Source: Planctomycetota bacterium (GTDB taxonomy: Bacteria; Planctomycetota; Phycisphaerae; Sedimentisphaerales; Anaerohalosphaeraceae). Taken from it: 32,387 bases of DNA. Shown piece by piece: positions 22,892 to 30,356 of this stretch. Position numbers and translations under genes: made by a program. The stretch lies in contig VGXU01000028.1 in NCBI GenBank assembly GCA_016873215.1, positions 1 through 32,387 of the forward strand. The letters run 5' to 3'. How positions within the stretch are numbered: position 1 is the first letter of the stretch; every line of letters begins with the position of its first letter. The notes below the pieces were generated by a model that searched no databases, was not told the origin of the DNA, and worked only from the letters and a program-made list of their open reading frames with translations.

Positions 22892-24478
22892 TTACTGCAA
22901 TTTACAGACATAGACTTCTTTGACAAATTCAAGACCTTTCAAGTCCGTAACGGCCTTTTCATCCAGCGTCTTGTCAAGACTGACAGCCAGAACCGCCCTG
23001 CCCCGCTCCGCCTTATGGCCTACGCCCATGGTATTGATGTTAATGCCATGTTTGCCCAGCAGAGTCCCGACGGCGCCGATGACGCCCGGCTTGTCGGCAT
23101 TGAAGATAATAACCATTGTGCCTTCCGGCGTCACCTCGATGGCAAAGCCGTCAATCTCAATGATCCGCAGGAATTTGCCGCCGAAAACCGTCCCGCGAAT
23201 GTTGCGGGTGACTTTATCCGTCTCGACCGTCGCGGCGAAACTGGACTCGAGGTCTTTGATTTCCGTATTCTTGGTCAGATCAACGCTGACGCCCCGCTCT
23301 TTGGCCAGCATATTGACATTGACAATATTGACCACCGTATCAAAGTGGGGCTGCAAGAGACCAATCGTAAACGCCGTGGCAATCGGTTCAACCGGCTTGT
23401 CGGCGATGGCGCCGCGAATTTCCACTTTCACACCCTTTATATGCCCCGGAGCCAGCGTGCTCATCAGCGTGCCGAGACGCTGTGCCAGGTCGGCATAGTA
23501 ACAGACAATCGGCGATGCTGAACCGAGTGACGGCGCGTTGACGGCGTTGCGAATCGGACCGCCCCGCAGGGCATCCGTCAAAATCTGCGCCGCCTCAACG
23601 GCCACTTCAATTTGTGCCTCTTCTGTGCTGGCGCCCAGATGCGGCGTCACCAGACAGCTCGGCACCTCCTTGAATCGCACATTCTCCGGCGGCTCCTTGG
23701 GAAACACGTCCAATGCCGCGCCGGCAATCGTCTTTGCCTCCAGTGCATTATACAGGTCGCCTTCGTTAATGATGCCGCCGCGGGCACAGTTGACAAGCCG
23801 GCACGTCGGTTTCATCATCTTCAGCTCTTTGGCCGAGATCATATTGAGCGTGTTTTCATTTTTCGGAACATGGATGGTGATATAGTCCGACTCTCGATAG
23901 ATTTTTTCGAGATTGTCAACAACCTCCACACCCATCGCTTCGGCTTCCTTCGGAGCGGCAAACGGGTCATATCCGAGGACCTGCATATTGAACCCTTTGG
24001 CCATTTTGACCACGGCCATTCCGATTCGACCCAAACCGATAACGCCGAGGGTCTTGTTGTTTAACTGATTGCCTTCGTAGCTTTTGCGGTCCCACTGGCC
24101 GCCCTTCAGGCTGTTGCAGGCCGGCACGATATGCCGGCTCATCGCCAGCATCAGGGCCATCGTGTGTTCGGCGGCGCTGAGGGTGTTGCCGCCCGGAGTA
24201 TTCATCACAATAATACCTTTCTGAGTAGCCGCCGGGATGTCCACGTTATCCACACCGACGCCGGCACGGGCGATGCCTTTTAATTTACCCGGGTTGGCCA
24301 ATACCCTGGCGGTCACCTTGGTTGCGCTGCGGATAATCAGACCATCATACTCGCCGATGATTTTAACCAGTTCATCCTCGCTTAATCCGGTACGTACCAC
24401 AGGTTCCACATCCGCCATTGACTTAAGAAGATTGATTCCTTCCTGGGCCAGTTTGTCGCTGATCAAAATCTTTAACAT
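22892..24478 (-). CDS. serA: D-3-phosphoglycerate dehydrogenase
   Basis: A protein of 528 aa, the long form. It oxidises 3-phosphoglycerate with NAD as the first step of serine synthesis. The NAD-binding loop is GVIGLGRIGMAV. Catalytic residues are Arg in NCARGGIINEG, Glu in FPKEPPEN and His in VTPHLGASTEEA. A middle ASB domain (about 315-445) and a C-terminal ACT domain (about 455-528, VIIFNADKPGVIGAVG) follow, the latter usually the serine feedback site. AGGAG eight bases before the ATG fixes the start. It lies 11 bases after the lipoprotein gene and is probably in its operon. Confidence 0.96.
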   Translation of the reverse strand: MLKILISDKLAQEGINLLKSMADVEPVVRTGLSEDELVKIIGEYDGLIIRSATKVTARVLANPGKLKGIARAGVGVDNVDIPAATQKGIIVMNTPGGNTLSAAEHTMALMLAMSRHIVPACNSLKGGQWDRKSYEGNQLNNKTLGVIGLGRIGMAVVKMAKGFNMQVLGYDPFAAPKEAEAMGVEVVDNLEKIYRESDYITIHVPKNENTLNMISAKELKMMKPTCRLVNCARGGIINEGDLYNALEAKTIAGAALDVFPKEPPENVRFKEVPSCLVTPHLGASTEEAQIEVAVEAAQILTDALRGGPIRNAVNAPSLGSASPIVCYYADLAQRLGTLMSTLAPGHIKGVKVEIRGAIADKPVEPIATAFTIGLLQPHFDTVVNIVNVNMLAKERGVSVDLTKNTEIKDLESSFAATVETDKVTRNIRGTVFGGKFLRIIEIDGFAIEVTPEGTMVIIFNADKPGVIGAVGTLLGKHGININTMGVGHKAERGRAVLAVSLDKTLDEKAVTDLKGLEFVKEVYVCKLQ

Positions 24479-24489
24479 ATACGATTCTC

Positions 24490-25173
24490 CTAATAAACAT
24501 CCTCTTGAACCATTTCATTCAGCGTAGAACGCTCTTCGTTAATCCGGTATTCATTTTTGCGACAGGTATAAAAATGGCGGACGACGCAATGCGCCGCCGC
24601 AGCAGTGAGTGTTTTAACCTGATTTTCCCGACCCTCCGTTGACAACTCCGTTGCCACATCCGCAACAATACCTTCGGTATTCTCGGGGCAAACGATTTTT
24701 TCAGTCTGGCTGTCTATTAAAACCGCCCTGGCTCGCATCTGGCCGGAATAAATTTTATCGCCGTGTAAATTGATGACCTCAAAATTCTCGAGACGAACAT
24801 AGAGAACCAGTCCGGCTCCGACTTGTCGCCCCAGCGCCGCCGGAGTTTGGGAACGGCCATAAACCGCAGGATGTGAAGCGGTCTGCGTCAGGATGTTTTT
24901 CTCACTGATTCTCGCCTTTTTTCTCAGTTGTGCCAAAATTGCCTGATTTAACTGTCCGGCAACCCCGGCATCGGCCCCGCTGCCGGGCAAAGATTCCACC
25001 CAGACAAACAGCATTTTTTGCTGAAGCCGGCTTTTTAAATCACAGTTAGGCTTAATCCCTTTCTCAAACGGCCCCGGATTGGCCAAAAAACCAAAAAGAG
25101 TGCACCCTTGGCACAAAAACATCTGCACCAAAAATACAACACAAAGGGTCAGCTTTTTCAGGTTCTTATTCAA
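24490..25173 (-). CDS. Uncharacterised lipoprotein
   Basis: A protein of 227 aa starting at TTG 25173, with GGAGG 12 bases before it inside the end of the DUF2752 gene. Longer in-frame readings upstream are only a shadow of that gene. The N-terminus is a lysine-rich signal ending in LCQGC, a degenerate lipobox at Cys24. The mature part has LFVWVESLPGS and, further on, GLVLYVRLENFEVI and GQMRARAVLID. It looks like an alpha/beta periplasmic domain of the kind seen in envelope-assembly lipoproteins, but I do not recognise the family. It lies between a DUF2752 membrane protein and serA. Confidence 0.7.
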   Translation of the reverse strand: MNKNLKKLTLCVVFLVQMFLCQGCTLFGFLANPGPFEKGIKPNCDLKSRLQQKMLFVWVESLPGSGADAGVAGQLNQAILAQLRKKARISEKNILTQTASHPAVYGRSQTPAALGRQVGAGLVLYVRLENFEVINLHGDKIYSGQMRARAVLIDSQTEKIVCPENTEGIVADVATELSTEGRENQVKTLTAAAAHCVVRHFYTCRKNEYRINEERSTLNEMVQEDVY

Positions 25174-25178
25174 CTTAA

Positions 25179-25646
25179 TTATGGTCCTCCGTTGCCGCTC
25201 AGAGTCTTTGCTAAAGTCGCCAGCCAGCCCAGCAGAATAACCGCACATGCACCCACAATAACATACCTCCAAAAACAGGGCCGGAGCAACACCTGCTGCA
25301 AACGGGAGTGTATCCCAAAAATTGCGGTATGTAAAGACAAAATCGCCGTCAGAACCGCTACGCCGCAAAACACCGCCGCCGCCGGCTGAATTTGAAAGGA
25401 ACGTATCATATCCCCTGCCGTAAACGCCTGTGCCGCATGAGTCCATCCGCATCCCGGACACGGAAGGCCGAACCGCTGTTTGAATCCGCACACGCCGAAC
25501 ACATAACGAAATTGAAGCGTCCCCTTTTCTCCCAGCCGCAGTAGAACGAAAACACAGACAATTCCCAGAAAAATCGCAGCGGCAATCAGTCGTGTTGCGG
25601 GGGATTTTGTTTTTTTCACAGCATTTGTTGATTGGCAATCGGTCAT
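25179..25646 (-). CDS. DUF2752 membrane protein
   Basis: A protein of 155 aa from the ATG at 25646. The signature FGLPCPGCGWTHAAQAFTAG defines the DUF2752 family, in which CPGCG precedes a Thr-rich helix. Hydrophobic segments lie at about residues 20-38, 87-108 and 124-145. Function is unknown; the two close cysteines may bind a metal or form a disulfide at the membrane surface. A promoter with TTGACA lies directly upstream and gives almost no leader. The following lipoprotein gene starts at the last codons of this one. Confidence 0.8.
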   Translation of the reverse strand: MTDCQSTNAVKKTKSPATRLIAAAIFLGIVCVFVLLRLGEKGTLQFRYVFGVCGFKQRFGLPCPGCGWTHAAQAFTAGDMIRSFQIQPAAAVFCGVAVLTAILSLHTAIFGIHSRLQQVLLRPCFWRYVIVGACAVILLGWLATLAKTLSGNGGP

Positions 25647-25655
25647 TTGCCGGAT

Positions 25656-25684
25656 ACAATAGACCGCACCTGTAAATTTGTCAA
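25656..25684 (-). promoter_or_regulatory. Predicted promoter of the DUF2752 gene
   Basis: On the minus strand, TTGACA (forward 25679-25684), a 17-base spacer, TATTGT (forward 25656-25661). Transcription would begin near 25649, only about three bases before the ATG at 25646, which suggests a nearly leaderless mRNA. It also overlaps the leader of the divergent phosphatase gene. Confidence 0.6.
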
Positions 25685-25699
25685 GATGAAAGGAATGTG

Positions 25700-26518
25700 A
25701 TGCGATTAGCCGCATCGGACACAACCGCTTTTCTGCAAATCGCCGTTGAGGCATCCCGCCTGGCGGGCAAAAAGGCCATGGATGAATTGTGCCGTGTTTC
25801 CAGCAGCCTGAAAAATCCGTCCGAACTGGTCACGCAGGCAGACCCGCTGTGTCAGGAAATTATTATTCATCACATTCGCAAATCTTTTCCCGCCCATGGC
25901 GTTCTGGCCGAGGAAGGCCCCGGCGGCGCAATGCTGCTGGAGCCGCCGAAAAATACCTGCGATATCTGGTGGGTCATAGACCCGATTGACGGCACAAATA
26001 ATTACGCCCACGGTCTGTTATGCTTTTGCGTCAGTATCGGCGTATTTCACGAAGGCAAACCCGTTGCCGCCGTCATTTATGACCCCACCACGGATTCTCT
26101 GTTCACTGCAACGCAGAATACGCAGACCTGCTGTAATGGACAAAAAATCCACGCCGGCCGGGAACCCATCAGCCAATTTGCAAGTTTCGCCGTGGACAGC
26201 CATTTTGACGCCGGCATCGAACCGGCGGTCATTCAAATTATGCGAATGACGCGTTTTCGCAGCCTCGGCTCGACGGCTTTGAATATGGCCTACGTCGCCA
26301 AAGGTGCCCTTGTCGGGGCGGTCACTATTTCCGCGAAACTGTGGGATATTGCCGCGGGCGTTTTACTGATTGAGCGGGCCGGCGGAATTGTTACCACGCT
26401 CGATGGTAAAGCGGTTTTCCCCGTGGATTTGAATCACTATAAGACGCAGCGTTTTCGCCTGTTGTCGGCAAATCCCAAAACACACCCCGAATTGCTGGCG
26501 ATTTTTAAGAGCCTCTAA
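25700..26518 (+). CDS. Inositol monophosphatase family protein
   Basis: A protein of 272 aa from the ATG at 25700, with AAGG just upstream; a GTG one codon earlier is also in frame. The Mg/Li-sensitive phosphatase motifs are complete: LAEEGPGG, VIDPIDGTNNYAHG and LWDIAAGVLLIERAGG. Members dephosphorylate inositol phosphate, histidinol phosphate, PAP or fructose bisphosphate, so the exact substrate cannot be told from sequence alone. It stands alone on the plus strand, divergent from the DUF2752 gene, and its stop overlaps the stop of the convergent ACT-like gene. Confidence 0.9.
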   Translation: MRLAASDTTAFLQIAVEASRLAGKKAMDELCRVSSSLKNPSELVTQADPLCQEIIIHHIRKSFPAHGVLAEEGPGGAMLLEPPKNTCDIWWVIDPIDGTNNYAHGLLCFCVSIGVFHEGKPVAAVIYDPTTDSLFTATQNTQTCCNGQKIHAGREPISQFASFAVDSHFDAGIEPAVIQIMRMTRFRSLGSTALNMAYVAKGALVGAVTISAKLWDIAAGVLLIERAGGIVTTLDGKAVFPVDLNHYKTQRFRLLSANPKTHPELLAIFKSL

Positions 26519-26781
26519 GAATGGTTAAAAATCATCGTCTGTACTTCGACGCCTTCGATGGCGTTGAGTTTATCGGCCAGTTCCTGTGCGGCGGCAGGGT
26601 CGTCGGTCATTTCCAGAATCAACAGGCCATTGGGGGAGCAGAATTTTTTCTCCGCCTCGTGCAGCCCCAGACGGGTACGAATGCTGCATCCATATTCGGT
26701 CAAACGCTCTTGTACGGAACGGACATGATGAATCCGATCGGTAATATGAACGCCTAAAATGATATGTTTTGCCATCGGCAT
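26515..26781 (-). CDS. Small ACT-like protein (TM1266-like)
   Basis: A protein of 88 aa from the ATG at 26781 with AAGGA seven bases upstream. The pattern HIILGVHITDRIHHVRSVQE, GCSIRTRLGLHEA, LLILEMTDDP and LNAIEGVEVQTMIF gives a beta-alpha-beta-beta-alpha-beta fold of ACT or ferredoxin type. It resembles the TM1266 group described as putative regulators of iron-only hydrogenase systems. No hydrogenase gene is in the window. Function is uncertain; a small-ligand binding or regulatory role is inferred. The last four bases overlap the convergent phosphatase gene. Confidence 0.65.
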   Translation of the reverse strand: MPMAKHIILGVHITDRIHHVRSVQERLTEYGCSIRTRLGLHEAEKKFCSPNGLLILEMTDDPAAAQELADKLNAIEGVEVQTMIFNHS

Positions 26782-26800
26782 AAAGAATCCTTTCCGGTTT

Positions 26801-27121
26801 TTATGATTCTTGAGGCCCGCGATAAAAAGGATCGTCGAGTTTATCGTTTCTTTCTTCGGATTCCGGTTCCGTCCATTCAACGTCCTCAATCGCCGACTCG
26901 GCGGATTGCACTTCCTTCAGAACCTGACGGGCCTTTTCCATTTCACTTTGCCGAACCAGCAACCGCACCTCACATCGCGGCATGACATGATACAAACTCA
27001 CCGCGGCAAGATTCTCGTTTTCCAGCACCGCATGGATTCCTGCTTCCTCAAGAGTAATGCGATCCAGGTGCGCCATTTCCGCATTGTCGTATTGCGCCAC
27101 CACCGCCAGTTTTTCGTCCAT
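26801..27121 (-). CDS. DUF2007-type signal-transducing protein
   Basis: A protein of 106 aa. The N-terminal 70 residues, with VAQYDNAEMAHLDRITLEEA, GIHAVLENEN and EVRLLVRQSEMEKARQVL, fit the DUF2007 fold (PII-like alpha/beta). The tail is acidic and probably disordered. AGGAGG lies about four bases before the ATG. Exact role unknown. It precedes the small ACT-like gene by 20 bases on the same strand, so the two are probably one transcript. Confidence 0.75.
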   Translation of the reverse strand: MDEKLAVVAQYDNAEMAHLDRITLEEAGIHAVLENENLAAVSLYHVMPRCEVRLLVRQSEMEKARQVLKEVQSAESAIEDVEWTEPESEERNDKLDDPFYRGPQES

Positions 27122-27247
27122 AAATCCTCCTGATACTATTCCCTGAACACTTCACCCAGCTTGCCGACTTGCTTTTTATACTTCGGCGGCCGTGGTGATA
27201 ATTCTACACCGGACACCCCCTTGCCGACAAGTGCCAAAAACAGCCGA

Positions 27248-27685
27248 TTATTCCAGCATGGATTCCAGGATTTCCGCGGCGATTTGCACAAATTCCGGAC
27301 AATGTTCAAATGCCCCCGGCTGTTTAGCCAGCAATGCGCCCTCGGGCGTCATAAAATCAAACCCCAGCAGTTCCCGACAAATCAGCGACCCGGCGCGGGT
27401 CTTGAACTCATCGCAAAATACCTGAACTTTTTTATACGTTTCGTATTTTGCGGCCTTGTCCTTTGGATTGGTTGTGCCGTATTTCAGCCCCAATATCAGG
27501 ATTGCCCCGGTGACGGCCCCGCAGATTCCGCCGGTTAAACCGACGCCTCCGCCCAGACCGGATGCGATTTTCAAGGCCGTATTTTTGCCCACCCCAAACC
27601 GGTCCTCATACGCCGCGACAATCGCCTGAGAACAGGAGTACCCCTCGTTAAACATCTCCACCGCCTGTTTGACCCGCTGATTCAT
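27248..27685 (-). CDS. C_GCAxxG_C_C family protein
   Basis: A protein of 145 aa from the ATG at 27685, with GAAAGG seven bases upstream; longer in-frame readings are not supported. Cysteines occur in the family order: NEGYSCSQAI, GGICGAVTGA, VQVFCDEF, SLICRELLG and AFEHCPEF. The family (PF09719) is named for these motifs and is suspected to bind a metal or cluster in redox reactions, mostly in anaerobes; the function is not established. It is separated from the DUF2007 gene by 126 bases without a gene. Confidence 0.85.
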   Translation of the reverse strand: MNQRVKQAVEMFNEGYSCSQAIVAAYEDRFGVGKNTALKIASGLGGGVGLTGGICGAVTGAILILGLKYGTTNPKDKAAKYETYKKVQVFCDEFKTRAGSLICRELLGFDFMTPEGALLAKQPGAFEHCPEFVQIAAEILESMLE

Positions 27686-27798
27686 AGCATCGCCTTTCTT
27701 TAAGAAGAATTTGTCGGTGAAAAGATGATACCTTCCGGCGGCGTGATTGCAAAGAAATACTTCTTTTGAGATATACCGTACCTTGGTTTTAAGACACG

Positions 27799-27835
27799 AA
27801 AAAAAGGCAGGCTCGTGTGAGGTCGCGGGCCTGCC
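27799..27835 (-). terminator. Intrinsic terminator of the coiled-coil gene
   Basis: On the minus strand, ggcaggc (forward 27829-27835), a 16-base loop, gcctgcc (forward 27806-27812), then seven T (forward 27799-27805). It lies about 115 bases after the stop of the gene at 27952 and before the C_GCAxxG_C_C gene. Confidence 0.8.
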
Positions 27836-27951
27836 GGAGGAAAGCATCCTTTCCCATATTTCAATTTTCAATTATTGTTTTTTAGCCACTCCGAACGGAA
27901 ACATCTCCATCCCCGCTTTTTCCGAAGATACGCAGATATCACAATATGCCC

Positions 27952-28245
27952 TTAGCTCCCCGTATCCTCGTCAAGCGATGTGTTCGGCCCCCGCAGTTGT
28001 TCTATCTGTTTGCGTAAATCGCCGTTCTCGCGTCGCGTAGCTTCAAGATCGAAAATCAGGTATTTGACTCCAACCCGAAGATAATCCAGCGAATTCTGCA
28101 GTGACGAAATCTTCTCCTGCAGCATTTTGTAATGTTCACTGCTCCTGCGGGCCAGAAAAAGAATCTTTTCCCGCTGCGGCGTCGGAATGTCGCCGGCATT
28201 GTTCAACAGTTCACTTAGTTTTTCCTCAAAACCGGATGGACTCAT
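27952..28245 (-). CDS. Small coiled-coil protein
   Basis: A protein of 97 aa. The second of two adjacent ATG codons is chosen because AGGGGG lies six bases before it. Residues 32-85 (EHYKMLQEKISSLQNSLDYL, then DLEATRRENGDLRKQIEQLR) have the heptad pattern of a coiled coil. The ends are polar. No signal or membrane segment is visible. Function unknown; probably a cytosolic dimer. It has its own terminator at 27799-27835. Confidence 0.6.
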   Translation of the reverse strand: MSPSGFEEKLSELLNNAGDIPTPQREKILFLARRSSEHYKMLQEKISSLQNSLDYLRVGVKYLIFDLEATRRENGDLRKQIEQLRGPNTSLDEDTGS

Positions 28246-28248
28246 CAT

Positions 28249-28561
28249 TCACCCCCTCACATCAAGTTGACACCTCTCGTGTATGCTCCGAAGCCAGGAC
28301 GCCGTCGCCCACAGCTCTTTTCACCAATGAATATGTTTCTTAACCCCCGTTGATAATCTTGCGTTTCAACTACAACGCTGATTATAACAAATCGGGAGTT
28401 TCGTTTCAAATTCCCCCTCAAAAATCATCTCCGGCACGTTCAAAAAACACCCCGTTATCCCGCCGGGCACACGTTTTTTATCACCCCATGGAAGATTTTT
28501 TTAATTTTTTGGACCCCCGCCATACTTTATTTATTGCAAGATTTCTGAAGGCGGAAAAAGT
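28249..28561. other. Intergenic region between coiled-coil gene and tRNA-Val
   Basis: About 310 bases without a supported gene. It contains A/T-rich stretches such as gatttttttaattttttgg but no clear palindrome or second tRNA fragment. The tRNA-Val promoter begins at its right end. Confidence 0.5.
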
Positions 28562-28590
28562 TTGACAACCCCGGCCATTAAAGATATAAA
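28562..28590 (+). promoter_or_regulatory. Strong predicted promoter of tRNA-Val
   Basis: TTGACA at 28562-28567, a 17-base spacer, TATAAA at 28585-28590. Transcription would start near 28597, a few bases before the mature tRNA. Confidence 0.75.
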
Positions 28591-28601
28591 AGCCGTTTTA
28601 T

Positions 28602-28675
28602 GGGCGTATAGCTCAGTTGGTTAGAGCGCACGGATCACACCCGTGAGGTCACAGGTTCGAGTCCTGTTTCGCCCA
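28602..28675 (+). tRNA. tRNA-Val (anticodon CAC) with an acceptor-stem mismatch
   Basis: The cloverleaf is complete: acceptor gggcgta with ttcgccc, D stem gctc/gagc, anticodon stem cacgg/ccgtg with loop atcacac giving CAC, T stem acagg/cctgt with loop ttcgagt, discriminator A. Position 6-67 is a T-T mismatch (28607 with 28669). The 3' part, from the anticodon loop on, is also the end of the integrase gene on the other strand, so the mismatch may mark recombination with an element-borne tRNA end. Confidence 0.93.
28635..28675. other. Attachment site within tRNA-Val
   Basis: The 3' half of the tRNA is shared with the integrase reading frame, whose last 13 codons (GETGLEPVTSRV preceded by Met) and stop are antisense to it. 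This is the usual arrangement when a tyrosine recombinase uses a tRNA 3' end as the core of recombination. The exact core and the matching repeat at the other end of the element cannot be set because that end is outside the window. Confidence 0.75.
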
Positions 28676-30041
28676 TTGGATAAAAAATATCTTTAATTTG
28701 AGACGTTTCGCAAAGTTCGGAAAATTTACGCTTAATCCCGAAATCGCAAGGACTTAAGACATCATTGGCAGTACTGTCTTGCAAAACGTCGCCGGTCGTT
28801 TCTACTATGCTCTGGCCCTGATTGTGGCCCACTTTTTGGCCCTCTTTTTTGCCCCCATTTTGGACGGTGTTTTCGGCGTGATTTAAGACAGTTTTTTCAG
28901 CCGCTTGTTTCATGTCTGCATCGGTAACTTGTGCATAATGGGCCATAGCAACAGCAGGACTATTCCCCAGCCAACTGCAAACGGCCTTAAGATTGCCGCC
29001 GGTCATCTTGAATAATTCCGTTTCCCTTGTGCTTCGGCAGTTCTGAAACAGCTTCGGCCAAGCGGCTATTCCAGCCCGCTTCAATATCCGGCCTAACTGT
29101 GTCCGCAAATTGACCTTGCCGCCCCTGTAGCTCTCAACACAATAAACCGCCCCTTCTTTGGCCGAATCATACGCATCCTGAAACAGCGGCTTTAACTCTG
29201 GAAACATAGGGACAATACGAACTCCGCAATCCGCATGATGTTCGGTCTTTGGGCTGTGTACCGTGAACCGCTGCTTATCAAAATCGACATCTTGCCATTT
29301 AAGCCGTACAATTTCGGATGGACATCGCAAACCGCCCCAGCGGGCAAGACCAAAGATTAACCGCCATTGACTATCAGGACAGGCATCCAAGACCTTCTGT
29401 GCCGTTTCTACGGAGAGATAATAGAATCGGGATTCATTTGCCCGGACGGATACCGATTGCCCCCGGAACGGGTTTTTGGTGATAATCTCGGCATCAATCG
29501 CCGCATTAAAGAATTGCCGGGTAATCCCGATATGCCGTCGCAGGGTGTTTTCAGACAGCAGGGAAACAGTTTGCAGGTATATACGAAAGTTCTTTGCCTG
29601 CTCTTTTGTAACACTATCAAGGGAATCATCTTTGAAGAAAATCGCCAGTTTGCTTTCCACATCACGCCATTTTCGCCGGGTAGCTTCTTTCACGTCTAAC
29701 CGCCGGTCGATATAATCGGCAACCCATGCCGCAACCGTCCATCGGGTCTGTTTTTCTCTGGATTCAATAAGCCCCAGGACTTCAAGCCGCTTCCTTAAGC
29801 GGTCATCAATCGCCTTTATCCATGCCGCTGTAGTATCCTCAATCCTCTGGCCGTTCATGCATCGGATTAGGTCGTCTATGTACCGATGGACCTTTTGGGC
29901 CTCGTCCTGTTTTATCTCGACTTCCTTTTTTTTGGCCCCAGCGGGTATGACTATACCCAGGAAGATTTTTGGCCGGGCCTCATTCTCACCTGGAGACAAC
30001 CGGAGATAATACCGCCCTTTAATTTTCGATAGACTTGACAT
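28635..30041 (-). CDS. Tyrosine recombinase (integrase)
   Basis: A protein of 468 aa. A SAM-like core-binding domain covers about residues 100-195 and the catalytic domain about 205-385. Expected catalytic residues: Arg239 in GGLRCPSEIVRLKW, Lys265 in HSPKTEHH, Arg336/Arg339 in NCRSTRETEL, and Tyr369 in VAMAHYAQV. The first His of the usual HxxR box is replaced by Asn334. The last 85 residues are Lys/Gly/Gln-rich and then end inside the tRNA. It starts two bases after the HTH gene and is probably co-transcribed. It should integrate and excise the neighbouring element at tRNA-Val. Confidence 0.92.
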   Translation of the reverse strand: MSSLSKIKGRYYLRLSPGENEARPKIFLGIVIPAGAKKKEVEIKQDEAQKVHRYIDDLIRCMNGQRIEDTTAAWIKAIDDRLRKRLEVLGLIESREKQTRWTVAAWVADYIDRRLDVKEATRRKWRDVESKLAIFFKDDSLDSVTKEQAKNFRIYLQTVSLLSENTLRRHIGITRQFFNAAIDAEIITKNPFRGQSVSVRANESRFYYLSVETAQKVLDACPDSQWRLIFGLARWGGLRCPSEIVRLKWQDVDFDKQRFTVHSPKTEHHADCGVRIVPMFPELKPLFQDAYDSAKEGAVYCVESYRGGKVNLRTQLGRILKRAGIAAWPKLFQNCRSTRETELFKMTGGNLKAVCSWLGNSPAVAMAHYAQVTDADMKQAAEKTVLNHAENTVQNGGKKEGQKVGHNQGQSIVETTGDVLQDSTANDVLSPCDFGIKRKFSELCETSQIKDIFYPMGETGLEPVTSRV

Positions 30042-30043
30042 AT

Positions 30044-30235
30044 CTACCTCATTTTCTTTTTTGAAATTACATAGTCAAAATATACAAGCAATTTTTCCAC
30101 TGTCTCGGCTTTACAACTGCCGCCCTGCATTATCCGACATAAGACGGCCTGGTCAACCCCTGTATCCTTCCAGATTCTATATCGGGTCTTGCCGCAGGTC
30201 TTTATCTCTTTTTGTAATGTCTTTAGTATGTCCAT
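30044..30235 (-). CDS. Small helix-turn-helix protein (XRE-like)
   Basis: A protein of 63 aa from the ATG at 30235. The segment TRYRIWKDTGVDQAVLCRIM is a Cro/CI-type helix-turn-helix, followed by KAETVEKLLVYFDYVI. It may act as an excisionase-like or repressor protein that controls integrase, which starts two bases downstream. There is no ribosome binding site, and the predicted transcription start coincides with the ATG, so the mRNA may be leaderless. An in-frame TTG at 30253 lies inside the promoter and is unlikely. Confidence 0.8.
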   Translation of the reverse strand: MDILKTLQKEIKTCGKTRYRIWKDTGVDQAVLCRIMQGGSCKAETVEKLLVYFDYVISKKKMR

Positions 30236-30241
30236 ATAGGC

Positions 30242-30270
30242 AATATATCTCAATAGTAATCAATCGTCAA
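30242..30270 (-). promoter_or_regulatory. Predicted promoter of the HTH-integrase operon
   Basis: On the minus strand, TTGACG (forward 30265-30270), a 17-base spacer, TATATT (forward 30242-30247). The -10 box is only six bases from the ATG at 30235. Confidence 0.65.
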
Positions 30271-30304
30271 GCAGTATTCCAAAATTTATAATTTATGGCA
30301 AATA

Positions 30305-30342
30305 GCCGGGGGGATGTCTGACCGTCAGACATGGCCCCCGGC
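30305..30342. other. Long nearly perfect inverted repeat
   Basis: gccggggg (30305-30312) pairs with cccccggc (30335-30342), and atgtctga (30314-30321) with tcagacat (30325-30332), separated only by a one-by-two internal loop and a three-base tip. It lies just after the last gene of the accessory operon and before the HTH promoter. No proper T run follows on either strand. It may end or protect the operon mRNA, or be a protein-binding or processing site of the element. Confidence 0.7.
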
Positions 30343-30356
30343 CAGCCAGAAAACTC

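Noticed and set aside
24490-25659. 389 aa minus-strand reading covering lipoprotein and DUF2752 region
   Set aside because: Its first half is an out-of-frame shadow of the DUF2752 gene; the genuine lipoprotein starts at 25173 with a signal sequence.
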